Shown: positions 44,363-54,380, numbered from the stretch's first letter. The stretch is 64,000 nucleotides of DNA from Leptospira chreensis (GCF_016919165.1 NZ_JAFFPS010000027.1:1-64000), one strand, 5' to 3'. Made by a program: numbers and translations. Notes: generated from the letters alone by a model not told the origin.

Positions 44363-47005
44363 TTAGTTGTTGATGAGTTCTTTATGTTTGTTTTTCATTT
44401 GAATGCATTTTTTTTCAGAATCAATTTGTTTCAAAAGAGTTTTTTTAATCGGAGCCGGAAGTCTTGGGTGGTTTCCAGTAAACTTCTTTAGAATGAGGAG
44501 TGTTTCATCCGTACAAAAATCTGGTGCCAAACTTTTGGAAAAAGCATCCAAATAGTTTTCATCTTCCCCTCGATTGAACCGGTCCAGGGCATCAAAATAC
44601 GTATTTAAAAAACGCAGTTGGATGTCTTTTTGGTGTTCGGGAAATAAAGAGTAGGAAACCACTCGTAATGTCGAAGAGGAGAATTTGCTAGATTTCGGGT
44701 TCAAAAGAATTTGAATCCATTTTTCTTTTACGGAAGGGTTCGGTTCCGCGCCTTCGGCCGCCAAACTAGAGTTCACGCCACGACTGGATGGATCTACTTT
44801 TTTCTCGCGATCAATGATGGATTGGATTTGCGTTCTATCTGTTTCGAGAGAGCTGAGTTTTACAATGAGGCTCCATCGTAAGTCTTGGTCGATTTTTAAT
44901 CCATTAACGATGAGTTTGTTTTCCAAAAACCCGTACAAACGTTTTTTACTGTTTGCCGTATAGGTAGAGTCGATGAGCGATACAAAGAGGTAGCGCTGTT
45001 CATCACTTCCCGGTTTTGATTGATTTAACTCTTCCCATAAAAAACTTTGTAAGGCATCGAAGTCGCGAATCCGTTTTTCTTCGGGAAACCAAAAGCGACT
45101 GGTTACATATGTAGAACCGTTGTCACCGGCCAATCGAGATAAAATCCAACGTTTGTTTTTTGTATCGGTTTCTGTGGGATACAAACGAATTGCTGTGTCT
45201 TTGAATTCATCAAAGGTGATATTGGCGAGTTGCACTTGTCTAAAATAATCAGTCCACAAAATGAGTTTTCGCATCGGGTCTGTATCATATTCTAAAACAT
45301 ATTCCAAATTTTCTTTGTTTGGTTCTGTCCACTTCCAAATGGAAAAGTCATGATCTTCCGCGTTGAAGAAACTATAATCGGGGCAAGATTTTACAGGAAA
45401 GATGGCATGGGTCGAACGACCGGAATAAACAACAGGGAATTCTTCAAAGGAGAGTTGTTTGTTTTGTTTATCAAAAAAATAAAGACCTAATACGGTTTTA
45501 TGGTCTCTGAGTTTGTTTTCCAATCCAGGAGCCGATTGGACAATTTTCCAATAGAACTGGTTGTCAGCACAAACGGTGGTTAGCTCCACTTGGTTCGTAC
45601 CTTTGGTTTCTAACCAATCTTTGGACCATTTTTTCATAGGAAACCCACTGGCAAATTCCAGTTCCTTTAAAAAGTCAGCGAGTGTAGAATTCGAATAGGA
45701 ATACTTACGAAGGTAATTTTGAACCCCTCTTTGGAAGGCATCCTCTCCGATAAAAAACACCAATTGTTTGAGAACAGAAGCCCCTTTTCCATAAGTGATT
45801 CCATCAAATTGGGTGAAGGCTTCTTCTGTGTCGGAAACCTTTGCTTCTACGGGATGGTTTGTGATAAAACTATCTTCGTCGTAAGCCCATTGTTTCATTT
45901 TTTCAAAAAAACTAATCCAAGTTTCTTTGAATTCGGAGTTCTTTGCTTGGGCCAAACTTGCCATATAGGTCGCAAAACTTTCGTTAAGCCATAAACCATT
46001 CCACCATCGCATGGTGACTAAATTTCCAAACCACATATGGGCCATTTCATGTAAAACTACATCAGAAAGATTTTCTCTTTGGGATCTTGTCATTGGAGAG
46101 CGAGTTACAAAACGTTCAGAAAAAGTAACGGCCCCAACATTTTCCATGGCACCAAAATTAAACTCAGGTACTATGATTTGATCATACTTAAAGAATGGAT
46201 AAGGAATTCCAAAATAAGAATTAAAAAAAGCAAATCCTTCTTTGGTAAAAGTAAACCAGTCTTTGGGTTCTACGTATTTGCTAAGTGATTTTCTAACAAA
46301 GAGCCGTAAAGGAATGGATTCAAATTGATCTTCCCATACTTGGTAAGGGCCGGCGTGCAAAGAAAAAACATAAGTAGCGATTTTTGCAGATTCTGGGAAT
46401 GAATAAGAAATTTCGTCTGGGTTTGTTCCTTTAGATTGGCCATTGGGAAGAGTTGTCGAAATCACCTTCCAATTTTTAGGAACCGTTGTGTTCAGTTGGA
46501 AGGTAGCTTTTAGATCAGGTTGGTCAAAACAAGGGAACATTTTGTTCGCATGGAAGGCTTCAAATTGGGAATAAAGATACACTTCTTTATCATCTGGATC
46601 TGTGAACTTGTGAAGCCCATTTCCTGTTTTGGCGTAAGGGGTTTCAAACAAAACAGTGAGAGTATTATTGCCAATCATTAGATTGTTGGCGGGAAGTTGG
46701 ATGTGACCGTTTTCGTAAGGAAGGCCTGTTAAATCAACTTCGTTGAGAATGATGGATTTGATTTTTCCTTCATAATAATCTAGTCGTAGATCCCTTAGTT
46801 TTTTTCCAGCAAAACGGATTTTGACTTTTCCTTCGAAGGAATCTTTCGGAGTTAAATGGACATCCAATTCATAATGAATGTCTTCTAAAATTTCAAATCG
46901 GCTTTCTGCTTCGACTTGCGTTAGGTGATAGACTGGTTTTTTGAGACGGCAATCCAAAACCAAAACAATAAATAGTAAGGAGAGAATTTGTAAAATTTGT
47001 TTCAT
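44363..47005 (-). CDS. pepN: M1-family aminopeptidase N, lipoprotein-type
   Basis: 880 residues. The signal LQILSLLFIVLVLDC suggests a lipoprotein, unlike cytoplasmic E. coli PepN. M1 motifs: FGAMENVGAVTFSE (exopeptidase motif), VVLHEMAHMWFGNLVTM (HExxH, zinc ligands) and LWLNESFATYMA (third ligand Glu). A C-terminal ERAP1-like helical domain of ~350 residues is present. It removes N-terminal residues from peptides, here probably in the periplasm, feeding amino-acid uptake. Confidence 0.93.
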   Translation of the reverse strand: MKQILQILSLLFIVLVLDCRLKKPVYHLTQVEAESRFEILEDIHYELDVHLTPKDSFEGKVKIRFAGKKLRDLRLDYYEGKIKSIILNEVDLTGLPYENGHIQLPANNLMIGNNTLTVLFETPYAKTGNGLHKFTDPDDKEVYLYSQFEAFHANKMFPCFDQPDLKATFQLNTTVPKNWKVISTTLPNGQSKGTNPDEISYSFPESAKIATYVFSLHAGPYQVWEDQFESIPLRLFVRKSLSKYVEPKDWFTFTKEGFAFFNSYFGIPYPFFKYDQIIVPEFNFGAMENVGAVTFSERFVTRSPMTRSQRENLSDVVLHEMAHMWFGNLVTMRWWNGLWLNESFATYMASLAQAKNSEFKETWISFFEKMKQWAYDEDSFITNHPVEAKVSDTEEAFTQFDGITYGKGASVLKQLVFFIGEDAFQRGVQNYLRKYSYSNSTLADFLKELEFASGFPMKKWSKDWLETKGTNQVELTTVCADNQFYWKIVQSAPGLENKLRDHKTVLGLYFFDKQNKQLSFEEFPVVYSGRSTHAIFPVKSCPDYSFFNAEDHDFSIWKWTEPNKENLEYVLEYDTDPMRKLILWTDYFRQVQLANITFDEFKDTAIRLYPTETDTKNKRWILSRLAGDNGSTYVTSRFWFPEEKRIRDFDALQSFLWEELNQSKPGSDEQRYLFVSLIDSTYTANSKKRLYGFLENKLIVNGLKIDQDLRWSLIVKLSSLETDRTQIQSIIDREKKVDPSSRGVNSSLAAEGAEPNPSVKEKWIQILLNPKSSKFSSSTLRVVSYSLFPEHQKDIQLRFLNTYFDALDRFNRGEDENYLDAFSKSLAPDFCTDETLLILKKFTGNHPRLPAPIKKTLLKQIDSEKKCIQMKNKHKELINN

Positions 47006-47020
47006 AGAGGCTCCGTCTCG

Positions 47021-48364
47021 TTATGGTTGAAAGTTACGATATAAAATGGCCCAGTCGATAGACTTTCGATTTTTCCATTCTGATTCGCTATAGTATTTGC
47101 CACCAATCGAATTTAGGATCATTTCCATATACTCTTCGCCTGGATCAAAGTCTTTTGCGTTTAAGAAAATGGAACCACCCCATTTTTTCTTGGCCTGGGT
47201 ATGACTAAAGACACCCGTTAAATCTTCCACTTTTTCGTTGGAAAGAGGGATCTTGTATTTGGATGTGAGTTCTGTCACCAGATCTTTCACTGTTTGGATT
47301 TGTTCGGGTTGTTTTAAAAGTTCTTCGGTGTCTTTGGCCACAATTTCGATTTGGATGCAGTTGTCGTTTGTGCCAGTGGCCGCCGCCGCTCTGTCTTCCA
47401 AAACATCCACCAGTTGGTAGGCCTTTCCATTACTGTCTATCATGATGGATGCGGTTAGATTTCTTGCTTCGAGAGTGCGAAGGGATTTGAAATATTCAGA
47501 AATGGCAGTGTAGTGTAAAACCACACAACTCGGTTTGATTTTTCCGCGAAATAAATATTTGACTCTATATTCTTCGGGAGGGAATCCTTTTTCATCTTTT
47601 TCGATTCGAGAAAAAATAACCTTATCTGCTTTGGTGATCCCTCTTCCGTTCGTAGGTTTGAAGGTTTCTTTTAAAATGTCTTTGTTTTCTTTTTTTAAGA
47701 CCCATCCGGTGACAAAACGATCCCTCCAATCATCTTCTTCAAAAATTTTTCCATCGATTTCAGAAAGGATTTGTTTGAGTGCGAGTTCACTTCCGCAAGG
47801 AGAAAAATCTACAAATCCACCAAATCTTCGTTTGGTTTGATTGTGGGTGAATACTCCTCGTTTGGAGATGACATCGTAATTGGATTTGGGAATGTCCAAC
47901 TCTTCTGTTAAATAAGAAATGACTTGGTTTAGGACGTTACGTTGTTTGCGATTGTTATAGAGAGTTTCTTGTGTGCCTTCGTAAACAATATGGATGGATT
48001 CTAAATCAATTCCTGGTGCGGCCGTCCATTCATGATTTAAAAAGTTGGGATCTCCAAAAATGGTTCCTTCCGAATCCACATAAACGTGAAAGAGGAATTG
48101 GTTCTCCGCTGAAAGTTTAAAGAAGTCAGCGAACTTTCGTTTCCCTGAATTGTGTAGGATGATGGCAGAGATGGATTTCGGATCACGCGTTTTAGAAAGT
48201 AAGTTCCATTTTACATTCTTTACCGACTCTAGTTCGCTATAAGACACCAAGCCTTCGATGCGAATGGATGGATAGTTGGGAGCTTTTCGAAAAATACCAA
48301 TACATCCAGTGAAAATAAGGAAAATGAGTGATAATTTTACAAGATTCTGACACAATGGGTTCAA
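47021..48364 (-). CDS. Lipoprotein with two tandem amidase_2/PGRP-like domains
   Basis: About 447 residues from TTG at 48364. The signal LVKLSLIFLIFTGC supplies a lipobox. Two repeats follow: first SAIILHNSG ... NHEWTAAPGIDLESIHIVYEG ... VFTHNQTKRRFGG; second SCVVLHYTAIS ... AAAATGTNDNCIQIEIV ... VFSHTQAKKKWGG. Each ends in a EExW-RxRxxxxWxL-like tail. The zinc ligands H (LH) and H (THNQ/SHTQ) are visible in both; the third is unclear. They resemble N-acetylmuramoyl-L-alanine amidases. The longer TTG start at 48445 would overlap the divergent gene. Confidence 0.75.
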   Translation of the reverse strand: MNPLCQNLVKLSLIFLIFTGCIGIFRKAPNYPSIRIEGLVSYSELESVKNVKWNLLSKTRDPKSISAIILHNSGKRKFADFFKLSAENQFLFHVYVDSEGTIFGDPNFLNHEWTAAPGIDLESIHIVYEGTQETLYNNRKQRNVLNQVISYLTEELDIPKSNYDVISKRGVFTHNQTKRRFGGFVDFSPCGSELALKQILSEIDGKIFEEDDWRDRFVTGWVLKKENKDILKETFKPTNGRGITKADKVIFSRIEKDEKGFPPEEYRVKYLFRGKIKPSCVVLHYTAISEYFKSLRTLEARNLTASIMIDSNGKAYQLVDVLEDRAAAATGTNDNCIQIEIVAKDTEELLKQPEQIQTVKDLVTELTSKYKIPLSNEKVEDLTGVFSHTQAKKKWGGSIFLNAKDFDPGEEYMEMILNSIGGKYYSESEWKNRKSIDWAILYRNFQP

Positions 48365-48386
48365 AATCTTAGCAAGGAAAAGAGAC

Positions 48387-48893
48387 TTGGAGCCGTATAC
48401 ACCCTTTACTCTGTCGCGAAATCGTTTCTTAAAATTTTCTCTCAAATGTTTTGCCCTAACCGCAGTTTCGATTCATGGAGTGAATTGTGGTCCTGGTTTG
48501 AACACTCCGACCCTCAGGGGAATTTCACCAGAACAATATCACAGTTTTCGTAGCTTGCAAGAAGTCTTCCTCCAAGACAACCCCATTCCGAATTTTGATT
48601 TAGGATTGGCTTTGGATCAGTATGTGTACGGACATCCCTATCCCATTGAAACAGAAAGCGTTATACAACTGTTAGCTAGTGTTCCTTCATCTATTTTAGC
48701 GGCTATAGCTCTTGATTTTTCTTTCACTCCCATTGTAAAACTTCCCATGGAGGAGAGGATCAAACGATTGCAAGAATGGAAACATTCTTCTCTCGGAATC
48801 AAACGTGGTGTTTATGCCATTCTTAGGCAAATTTCATTTTTCCTTTTAAGTTCCGACAAAGAGTACCAAAAATTTGTCGGTTATATCCAATAA
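48387..48893 (+). CDS. Gluconate 2-dehydrogenase subunit 3-like protein (small subunit of GMC enzyme)
   Basis: 168 residues. N-terminal SRNRFLKFSLKCFALTAVS looks like a signal sequence of Tat-like type but lacks a clear twin Arg. The rest is helical with ALDQYVYGHPYPIETESVIQLLASVP. Small subunits of this kind escort the FAD subunit encoded directly after (12-base gap). The start is TTG with AAGGA eight bases upstream. Confidence 0.6.
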   Translation: MEPYTPFTLSRNRFLKFSLKCFALTAVSIHGVNCGPGLNTPTLRGISPEQYHSFRSLQEVFLQDNPIPNFDLGLALDQYVYGHPYPIETESVIQLLASVPSSILAAIALDFSFTPIVKLPMEERIKRLQEWKHSSLGIKRGVYAILRQISFFLLSSDKEYQKFVGYIQ

Positions 48894-48905
48894 GGCGGAC
48901 TATCT

Positions 48906-50513
48906 ATGGGAATTCCTGTTTTTAACGAAAAAATTATCACTCCAAAAAAACATTCAAACGTAATCAAAGAAAATAATATCCAAGATGGAAAATGGGAACT
49001 GAGTGCCGACGTTGTCATTATCGGTTCCGGTGCTGGTGGTGCCGTTGCTGCCAGTGAACTTGCACGTAACGGTTGGAAGGTGGTCCTCATTGAAGAGGGA
49101 AGTTACTTCACACCGGCACAATTTAGCTCCGATGAATTTCTCTCGCAAGCCAGACTCTATCGGGATGCAGGGTTTATTGTTACGGAAGAACAAACCCTTT
49201 CGATCCTACAAGGGAGGAGTATTGGTGGTTCTACAACTGTCAATTGGCAAACCTCACTGTATCCGCCAGACTATGTGACTACCGAATGGAGCGAAAGATT
49301 TGGATGGCAAGGTTACTCAAGAGAAGAAATGGATTCTTTTGTGACAGAAGTTCATGAAAGACTTGGTGTTCATGAAGTGCCAGACAATTTAATCAATGCC
49401 AACAACAATGTCCTTCGTGTGGGTGGAAAAAAGCTGGGCTTAAGTCCACAAGTCCTTCGTAACAACAATCATGGTTGTATTGGTCTTGGTCGGTGCGGCC
49501 TCGGTTGTCCCATCAATGCAAAACAATCTACGTTTTTAACTTGGATTCCCGATGCCATTGAAGCTGGCGCGATAGTTGTATCGAATATGCGAGCGGCAAA
49601 GATCAAAGAAGGAAAAATCAAAACGGTCATCGCTGAATTCACACCAGACGCTTATGAAAAAGCTCCTTCCGAAGTGATCGAAATTATGGAAATCCAAGCC
49701 CCGGTTGTGATTGTGAGTGCTGGTGCCATTGAAGGTCCTGCTCTTTTACAAAGGAGTGGGATTGGGAACGGATGGGTAGGTAGGAATTTAAAAGTCCATC
49801 CTACATCGACTATCTTTGGTAAGTTCGATTCAGAAATCAAAATGTTCCAAGGCCCACCACAATCCATCGTAATCAAAGATGGTCACAATCAAAATGGAAC
49901 CGGTTATGGTTATTGGTTAGAAGCGGCGCCCTACAGACCGACACTTGCCTCTTCCCTGGTTCCTTTTTACGGCAAACAACAGTTTGATGTCATGAAAGAC
50001 TTCACCAAATACAATGCCGGGATCGTTCTTGTACGAGATGGTGCCGATGGAGAAGCCAATGCGAGTGTGAAGTATAGTTTGGGTAGACGAAAGGTTTATT
50101 TTGAACTAACACCAACAGACGGTCTGAACATGCTCCGAGGATTGAAAGCCCTTGCGGAAGTGACCGTGGCTGCTGGTGCGAAAGAGCTTATCTTTCCTTT
50201 CACAAGGTTTACAGAACCTTACAAAGTGACTGGAAACGATAACTTTGATTGGATTTTGAAAGAAAGTACAAAACCGGGCGACCTAACCGTCGGTTCTGCG
50301 CATCCACATGGATCCATTCAGTCAGCCAACGATCCAGAAAAGGGTGCTGTTGATTTAAATTTGGAAATTTATGGCCATAAAAACATATTTGTCATGGATG
50401 CCTCAGTATATCCCACAGGACTTTCGGTGAACCCACAAATAACGACTATGAGTATCGTTCTCAGAGCCTCTAGAAATTTGGCTTCGCAAAAAGAAGAAAG
50501 AACGAAGATCTAA
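48906..50513 (+). CDS. GMC-family FAD-dependent oxidoreductase
   Basis: 535 residues. FAD-binding Rossmann DVVIIGSGAGGAVAASELARNGWKVVLIEEG near residue 35, GRSIGGSTTVNW, a Cys-rich GCIGLGRCGLGCPINAK, GAIEGPALLQRSGIGN, and the C-terminal SAHPHGSI and DASVYPTGLSVNPQITTM with the active-site His and Asn. It oxidises an alcohol or sugar, with electrons probably passed to a membrane acceptor through the small subunit. No cytochrome subunit follows. Confidence 0.88.
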   Translation: MGIPVFNEKIITPKKHSNVIKENNIQDGKWELSADVVIIGSGAGGAVAASELARNGWKVVLIEEGSYFTPAQFSSDEFLSQARLYRDAGFIVTEEQTLSILQGRSIGGSTTVNWQTSLYPPDYVTTEWSERFGWQGYSREEMDSFVTEVHERLGVHEVPDNLINANNNVLRVGGKKLGLSPQVLRNNNHGCIGLGRCGLGCPINAKQSTFLTWIPDAIEAGAIVVSNMRAAKIKEGKIKTVIAEFTPDAYEKAPSEVIEIMEIQAPVVIVSAGAIEGPALLQRSGIGNGWVGRNLKVHPTSTIFGKFDSEIKMFQGPPQSIVIKDGHNQNGTGYGYWLEAAPYRPTLASSLVPFYGKQQFDVMKDFTKYNAGIVLVRDGADGEANASVKYSLGRRKVYFELTPTDGLNMLRGLKALAEVTVAAGAKELIFPFTRFTEPYKVTGNDNFDWILKESTKPGDLTVGSAHPHGSIQSANDPEKGAVDLNLEIYGHKNIFVMDASVYPTGLSVNPQITTMSIVLRASRNLASQKEERTKI

Positions 50514-50557
50514 CTTTTTTCCAAAAATCCCTTTCATTCCCATGGGTTCCTACTAGT

Positions 50558-52138
50558 TTGGAACCCGTGCGGAAATATCTTTCCTTAGTATTTATCTTTG
50601 TAATCCTTCACACTACACTCTTCGCCATTGACAGTGATGCGATGAAGGAAGGCAAAAAAGCTTTCTCAAAAAAAGCTTATGGCGAAGCGATTAAGAAATT
50701 TACAAAACATGCCGACTCACACCCGCAAGACGGTGAGGCATATATGTATTTGGGTTATATTTACGAATATAAAAAAGATTATCCTAAATCCATTCAAAAC
50801 TTTAGAAGAGCTGCCGATTTGGATTTGGACAAAGACCAAAGAAAAACCGTGCTTCTCAAACTCGCACTTTTTTTTAATTACCACCAAGATTGGAATTTGT
50901 CTGCGACCTATGCTTCTCGTTATCTGAAATATGATTCCAAAAATGAAGAAGTACAAAAGATCTACAACCGCGCTGTGGGAAATAAGGGGAATCCGTCTTC
51001 AACACATTCGTATTCGCACCCAACAAAAGTAGAATCGAAACCTTCAGAACCAAAACAATCGGAAGTCAAAAAAGAAACGTCCAAAAAACAAGAAGAAGTT
51101 TCCGAATCCTCTGAAGGTACAAAACCAAGTGAGTATTATGAACAAGTTTTGGCGAACCAACCTCACTTGGAAGATGTACGTTGGGATTATGTTTTGGCTT
51201 TGTTTGAAGAAAAAAAATATGATTTAGCAGAAACGAATCTAAAGAACCTAATCGAAAAAAATCCATCACGTTCTAGATACCATTATAAACTGGGAATTGT
51301 TAAACTCAGACAGGATGATCCTAAATCAGCGATTGAATCCTTCGAACGAGCAAAGAAAAATCCTTTTTCCAAAGACACAAATGTATTTTTATACTATGTT
51401 TATCTGAATGAAGGTATCGCCTTTCAAAAGTTAGCCGAAATAGACAAAGCAGAAACTTCCTTCCAACAAGCTTACAAACAATTACCAAAAGACCCTCCAC
51501 TTTTGGCTTTGGCAAGGTTGTACGAACAGAAATCGGATTGGGAGAATTGTATTACTTCGGCCGACAAAGCCTTATCACTCAATCCAAACCAAGTGGAATC
51601 TCATATGTTTCGGTTTGTCTGTATGTTTGAAGCGGGCAAACGAACCAAAAAATTCGAAACGAGTTTTGCTAAGTATTCTGAGTTTATCGATTCGAAATTT
51701 CCTGACTTAACCCAAACTCCGGAGAAATACCAAGTGGGATTTATTAAGTTAGCAAGGCGTTATACAGAAACCAATGCTTTCGACAAAGCAGAAACCTACT
51801 TTTCTGTTTTAGAAAAAGTTCCTGCGAATCTGGAGTCGAGAGAGTATCTATTCTATCGTGGTCGCAATTATTTTTATTCGGGCAAAGTGGATTTGGCCAT
51901 TTCCATTTTACAAAAATTATCTGGTTCCTCGTCTGGGTACTATCTGCTAGCCAGATGTTATTCCAGAAAAGGGGACATTTCCAAAACCAAAGAACAATTT
52001 AAATTAGCTGCAGATTTGAAACCAGAGTATTGGACTGCGGAAAACTTAGAGAAGGATTTTAAAGAAGTTTGGAAGGATAGTAGTTTCCGTGAATTTATCC
52101 AAACGAAAGCGGGCACTGTGAGTGCCCAAAACCAATAA
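50558..52138 (+). CDS. Exported TPR-repeat protein
   Basis: 526 residues. A signal sequence (LSLVFIFVILHTTLFA) is followed by TPR units: AYGEAIKKFTKHADSHPQDGEAYMYLGYIYEYKKDYPKSIQNFRRAADLD, then a Ser/Lys/Glu-rich linker (residues ~150-190) and further repeats (RSRYHYKLGIVKLRQDDPKSAIESFERAKK; AETSFQQAYKQLPKDPPLLALARLYEQ). The start is TTG at 50558 or GTG at 50567. It is a likely periplasmic scaffold; partner unknown. It is convergent with aroD. Confidence 0.8.
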   Translation: MEPVRKYLSLVFIFVILHTTLFAIDSDAMKEGKKAFSKKAYGEAIKKFTKHADSHPQDGEAYMYLGYIYEYKKDYPKSIQNFRRAADLDLDKDQRKTVLLKLALFFNYHQDWNLSATYASRYLKYDSKNEEVQKIYNRAVGNKGNPSSTHSYSHPTKVESKPSEPKQSEVKKETSKKQEEVSESSEGTKPSEYYEQVLANQPHLEDVRWDYVLALFEEKKYDLAETNLKNLIEKNPSRSRYHYKLGIVKLRQDDPKSAIESFERAKKNPFSKDTNVFLYYVYLNEGIAFQKLAEIDKAETSFQQAYKQLPKDPPLLALARLYEQKSDWENCITSADKALSLNPNQVESHMFRFVCMFEAGKRTKKFETSFAKYSEFIDSKFPDLTQTPEKYQVGFIKLARRYTETNAFDKAETYFSVLEKVPANLESREYLFYRGRNYFYSGKVDLAISILQKLSGSSSGYYLLARCYSRKGDISKTKEQFKLAADLKPEYWTAENLEKDFKEVWKDSSFREFIQTKAGTVSAQNQ

Positions 52139-52147
52139 TAAAATCAG

Positions 52148-52864
52148 CTAATCTTCTTTTGAGTCTTTGCCTGAGGTTGGACTTTTAAACAAATCGGCTC
52201 TTAGTTTTTTGAAGGTATCGACGGAAATTTGACCTGGAGCTTTCGGTTCACCTAATGTCATATAGGTGAAAGAAGAATGGAATTTATCTCCAAACACTCG
52301 CGAAAGAATTCCGAGTTCCCCCATACAAATTCCAATCATTGTATTTGATTTGGATAAAAGTTTGATATCATTCAAAAAATCTGCCGTTTCTTCAATGTCT
52401 TCCGGTGTAATCGCAAATTTGAAGATTGGATTTTTCTTTTTCACCGGTTTTGCTTTATTGATGTAATTCGTCATTTCATTCGCAAGAATCGATTTTTTGA
52501 AAGAATGGTAAGAATATATAATCCGATAGTTGAGAGTTTCGTAATTGCGAAAGATAGTATCTTCACGATTCAATTCGATGTCTAGATAGTTGGCATTGTC
52601 ATTAAAATCTTTTAAAATTCCTTCTACATCTTCATGGAAAAGTTTTACATAAGAACGAACGCTACTGTCTTCTGCCCTTCGATAAGTAAAAAGCACAGGA
52701 AGGCCAAGTGCTTTTAGTTTCTTTTTCATTTCTTTTTGGATGTAGTTTCTAGAAAAAAGATCCAATCGGACTTCGATCACATCGACTTCCTTTACATCTT
52801 TTTTTTGTAAATGGCGAAGTTCATCCTCACCAACAGAAGCTATGATTTTATAGGATTCTGGCAT
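52148..52864 (-). CDS. aroD: Type I 3-dehydroquinate dehydratase
   Basis: 238 residues. Type I catalytic residues: EVDVIEVRLDLF (substrate-binding E and R), FTYRRAEDSS, His120 in YSYHSFKK, Schiff-base Lys149 in IFKFAITPED, and SRVFGDKFHSSFTYMTLGEPKAPGQI. Third step of the shikimate pathway, complementing aroC at 54924. It lies five bases after kpsF. The sequence is divergent and Lys-rich, but the active site looks complete. Confidence 0.88.
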   Translation of the reverse strand: MPESYKIIASVGEDELRHLQKKDVKEVDVIEVRLDLFSRNYIQKEMKKKLKALGLPVLFTYRRAEDSSVRSYVKLFHEDVEGILKDFNDNANYLDIELNREDTIFRNYETLNYRIIYSYHSFKKSILANEMTNYINKAKPVKKKNPIFKFAITPEDIEETADFLNDIKLLSKSNTMIGICMGELGILSRVFGDKFHSSFTYMTLGEPKAPGQISVDTFKKLRADLFKSPTSGKDSKED

Positions 52865-52869
52865 AATGT

Positions 52870-53844
52870 TTATAGTCCTCTTTGTAATAAATCGTGAAGG
52901 GAGATCATTCCCACAAATTGGCCTTTTTCATCCACAACGGGAGCAACAGAAATCGGACGTTCTCGGCCTTCCATTTTGATCAAAACATCGTATGCTTTCT
53001 CTTCTGGTCGGAAACTGCTTGGATTTGCATTCATCATATCTTTCGCAGTCACTGTAGGTAGAAGCGTATTTTTAGTGAGATACTTACGGATATCGTAGTC
53101 TGTGATGAGACCAATGAGTTTGGATTCTGAATCCACAACACCAGTGGCACCAATTCCTTTTTCTGTGATTTCTTTTAAGATGGTTTCGAGATTAGCATCC
53201 ACGGAAATCGAAGCATTTCTTTCACCTTTTCGCATAACATCCGATAAATATAGAGAAAGGCGTTTTCCCAATCGTCCTGCTGGATGGTATAAGGCAAAGT
53301 CATTGGCCTGAAAGTTTTTTAGTTCCATAAGTGCCACAGCGATGGCATCCCCAAGAACCAGGGCAATGGTTGTACTCGAAGTAGGAGCTAAATCCAAAGG
53401 ACAGGCTTCTTTTAATACCGGAGTGATGATGACTACATCGGAAAGTGATGCTAATTTGGATTTGGCGTTAGCAGTGATTCCAACAATTTTGGCTCCAATT
53501 TTGCGAAGTGTTGGCAGAATGTAATTGAGTTCCTCGGATTCCCCACTTTTTCCAATCGCAAGAACCACATCATCAGGTCCTACAATTCCGGAGTCTCCAT
53601 GAGACGCATCAGTAGGGTGTAAAAAATAAGCAGAAGTTCCCGTAGAAGAAAGTGTATGGGAAATTTTTTTGGCAATGTCACCTGACTTACCAACACCTGT
53701 AACAATCACTTTTCCTGAAGATTTTAAAATCAAATCGATACAATCTTTTACAGATGGATCGAGATGATCACGGAAATGGACAAGAGATGAAATTTCATCA
53801 TCTAGTGCTTGTTTAACGATGGATATAGTATCTTTTTCTTTCAT
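52870..53844 (-). CDS. kdsD: D-arabinose-5-phosphate isomerase
   Basis: 324 residues. SIS domain: SSGKVIVTGVGKSGDIAKKISHTLSSTGTSAYFLHPTDASHGDSGIVGPDDVVLAIGKSGESEELN, followed by PTSSTTIALVLGDAIAVALM. Two CBS domains: VMRKGERNASISVDANL and MMNANPSSFRPEEKA. This is the KpsF/KdsD architecture, converting ribulose-5-phosphate to arabinose-5-phosphate for Kdo synthesis in LPS. The ATG shares ATGA with the NusG-like stop. Confidence 0.94.
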   Translation of the reverse strand: MKEKDTISIVKQALDDEISSLVHFRDHLDPSVKDCIDLILKSSGKVIVTGVGKSGDIAKKISHTLSSTGTSAYFLHPTDASHGDSGIVGPDDVVLAIGKSGESEELNYILPTLRKIGAKIVGITANAKSKLASLSDVVIITPVLKEACPLDLAPTSSTTIALVLGDAIAVALMELKNFQANDFALYHPAGRLGKRLSLYLSDVMRKGERNASISVDANLETILKEITEKGIGATGVVDSESKLIGLITDYDIRKYLTKNTLLPTVTAKDMMNANPSSFRPEEKAYDVLIKMEGRERPISVAPVVDEKGQFVGMISLHDLLQRGL

Positions 53845-54380
53845 GTGAGTAATTCCTCCCAGGCCAAATCATTCACTTTGATTTCGTATGTAACCGCAGC
53901 GTCAATTCCTGGAATCCTTAGTACTACTAAGGTTTTATTTTTAACTTTTATAATTTCCAAAGTTTTTCCCATCATTGGGCCACTAATAATGCGGACCATT
54001 TTGCCTTTTTCTAAAACTGATTCTGGACTCACTTGTAAGCTATCAGCATATTTTAGTAGGCCTTCTTCTAATTGGTCTAATTCTTCTTGGGTCACGGTTG
54101 CCGGTTGACCCTTGTGAAATACAAAGTGGTGGGAACCCGGTAATTGGAGGACTTTATTTTTATCGCTCCAAAAGACAATTTTTACAAAAATATAAGACGG
54201 AAGGATGGGAGTATGGATCCACTTGAATCGGTCGGTCCATTTTTTGCGTTCTTTACGGATGGGGAGATAGTTCTCCAAATGATATTTTTTTAGAAGTTCA
54301 CTTAGCTTTTTTTCGGCCCTGGGTTTGGTATATACGATGTACCAAGCACTTTCTTCTATGGGGGGATTAGTCTCGGACAT
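53841..54380 (-). CDS. NusG-like specialised antiterminator (UpxY/RfaH-type)
   Basis: 179 residues. An NGN domain (WYIVYTKPRAEKKLSELLKKY, then NYLPIRKERKKWTDR and TPILPSYIFVKI) is followed by a KOW segment (KGKMVRIISGPMMGKTLEIIKV). The bulk and the LP-x-PSYIFV signature match NusG paralogues such as UpxY/LoaP that control long polysaccharide operons. Housekeeping NusG is normally near secE/rplK, which are absent here. It overlaps tonB (14 bases) and kpsF (4 bases). Confidence 0.85.
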   Translation of the reverse strand: MSETNPPIEESAWYIVYTKPRAEKKLSELLKKYHLENYLPIRKERKKWTDRFKWIHTPILPSYIFVKIVFWSDKNKVLQLPGSHHFVFHKGQPATVTQEELDQLEEGLLKYADSLQVSPESVLEKGKMVRIISGPMMGKTLEIIKVKNKTLVVLRIPGIDAAVTYEIKVNDLAWEELLT

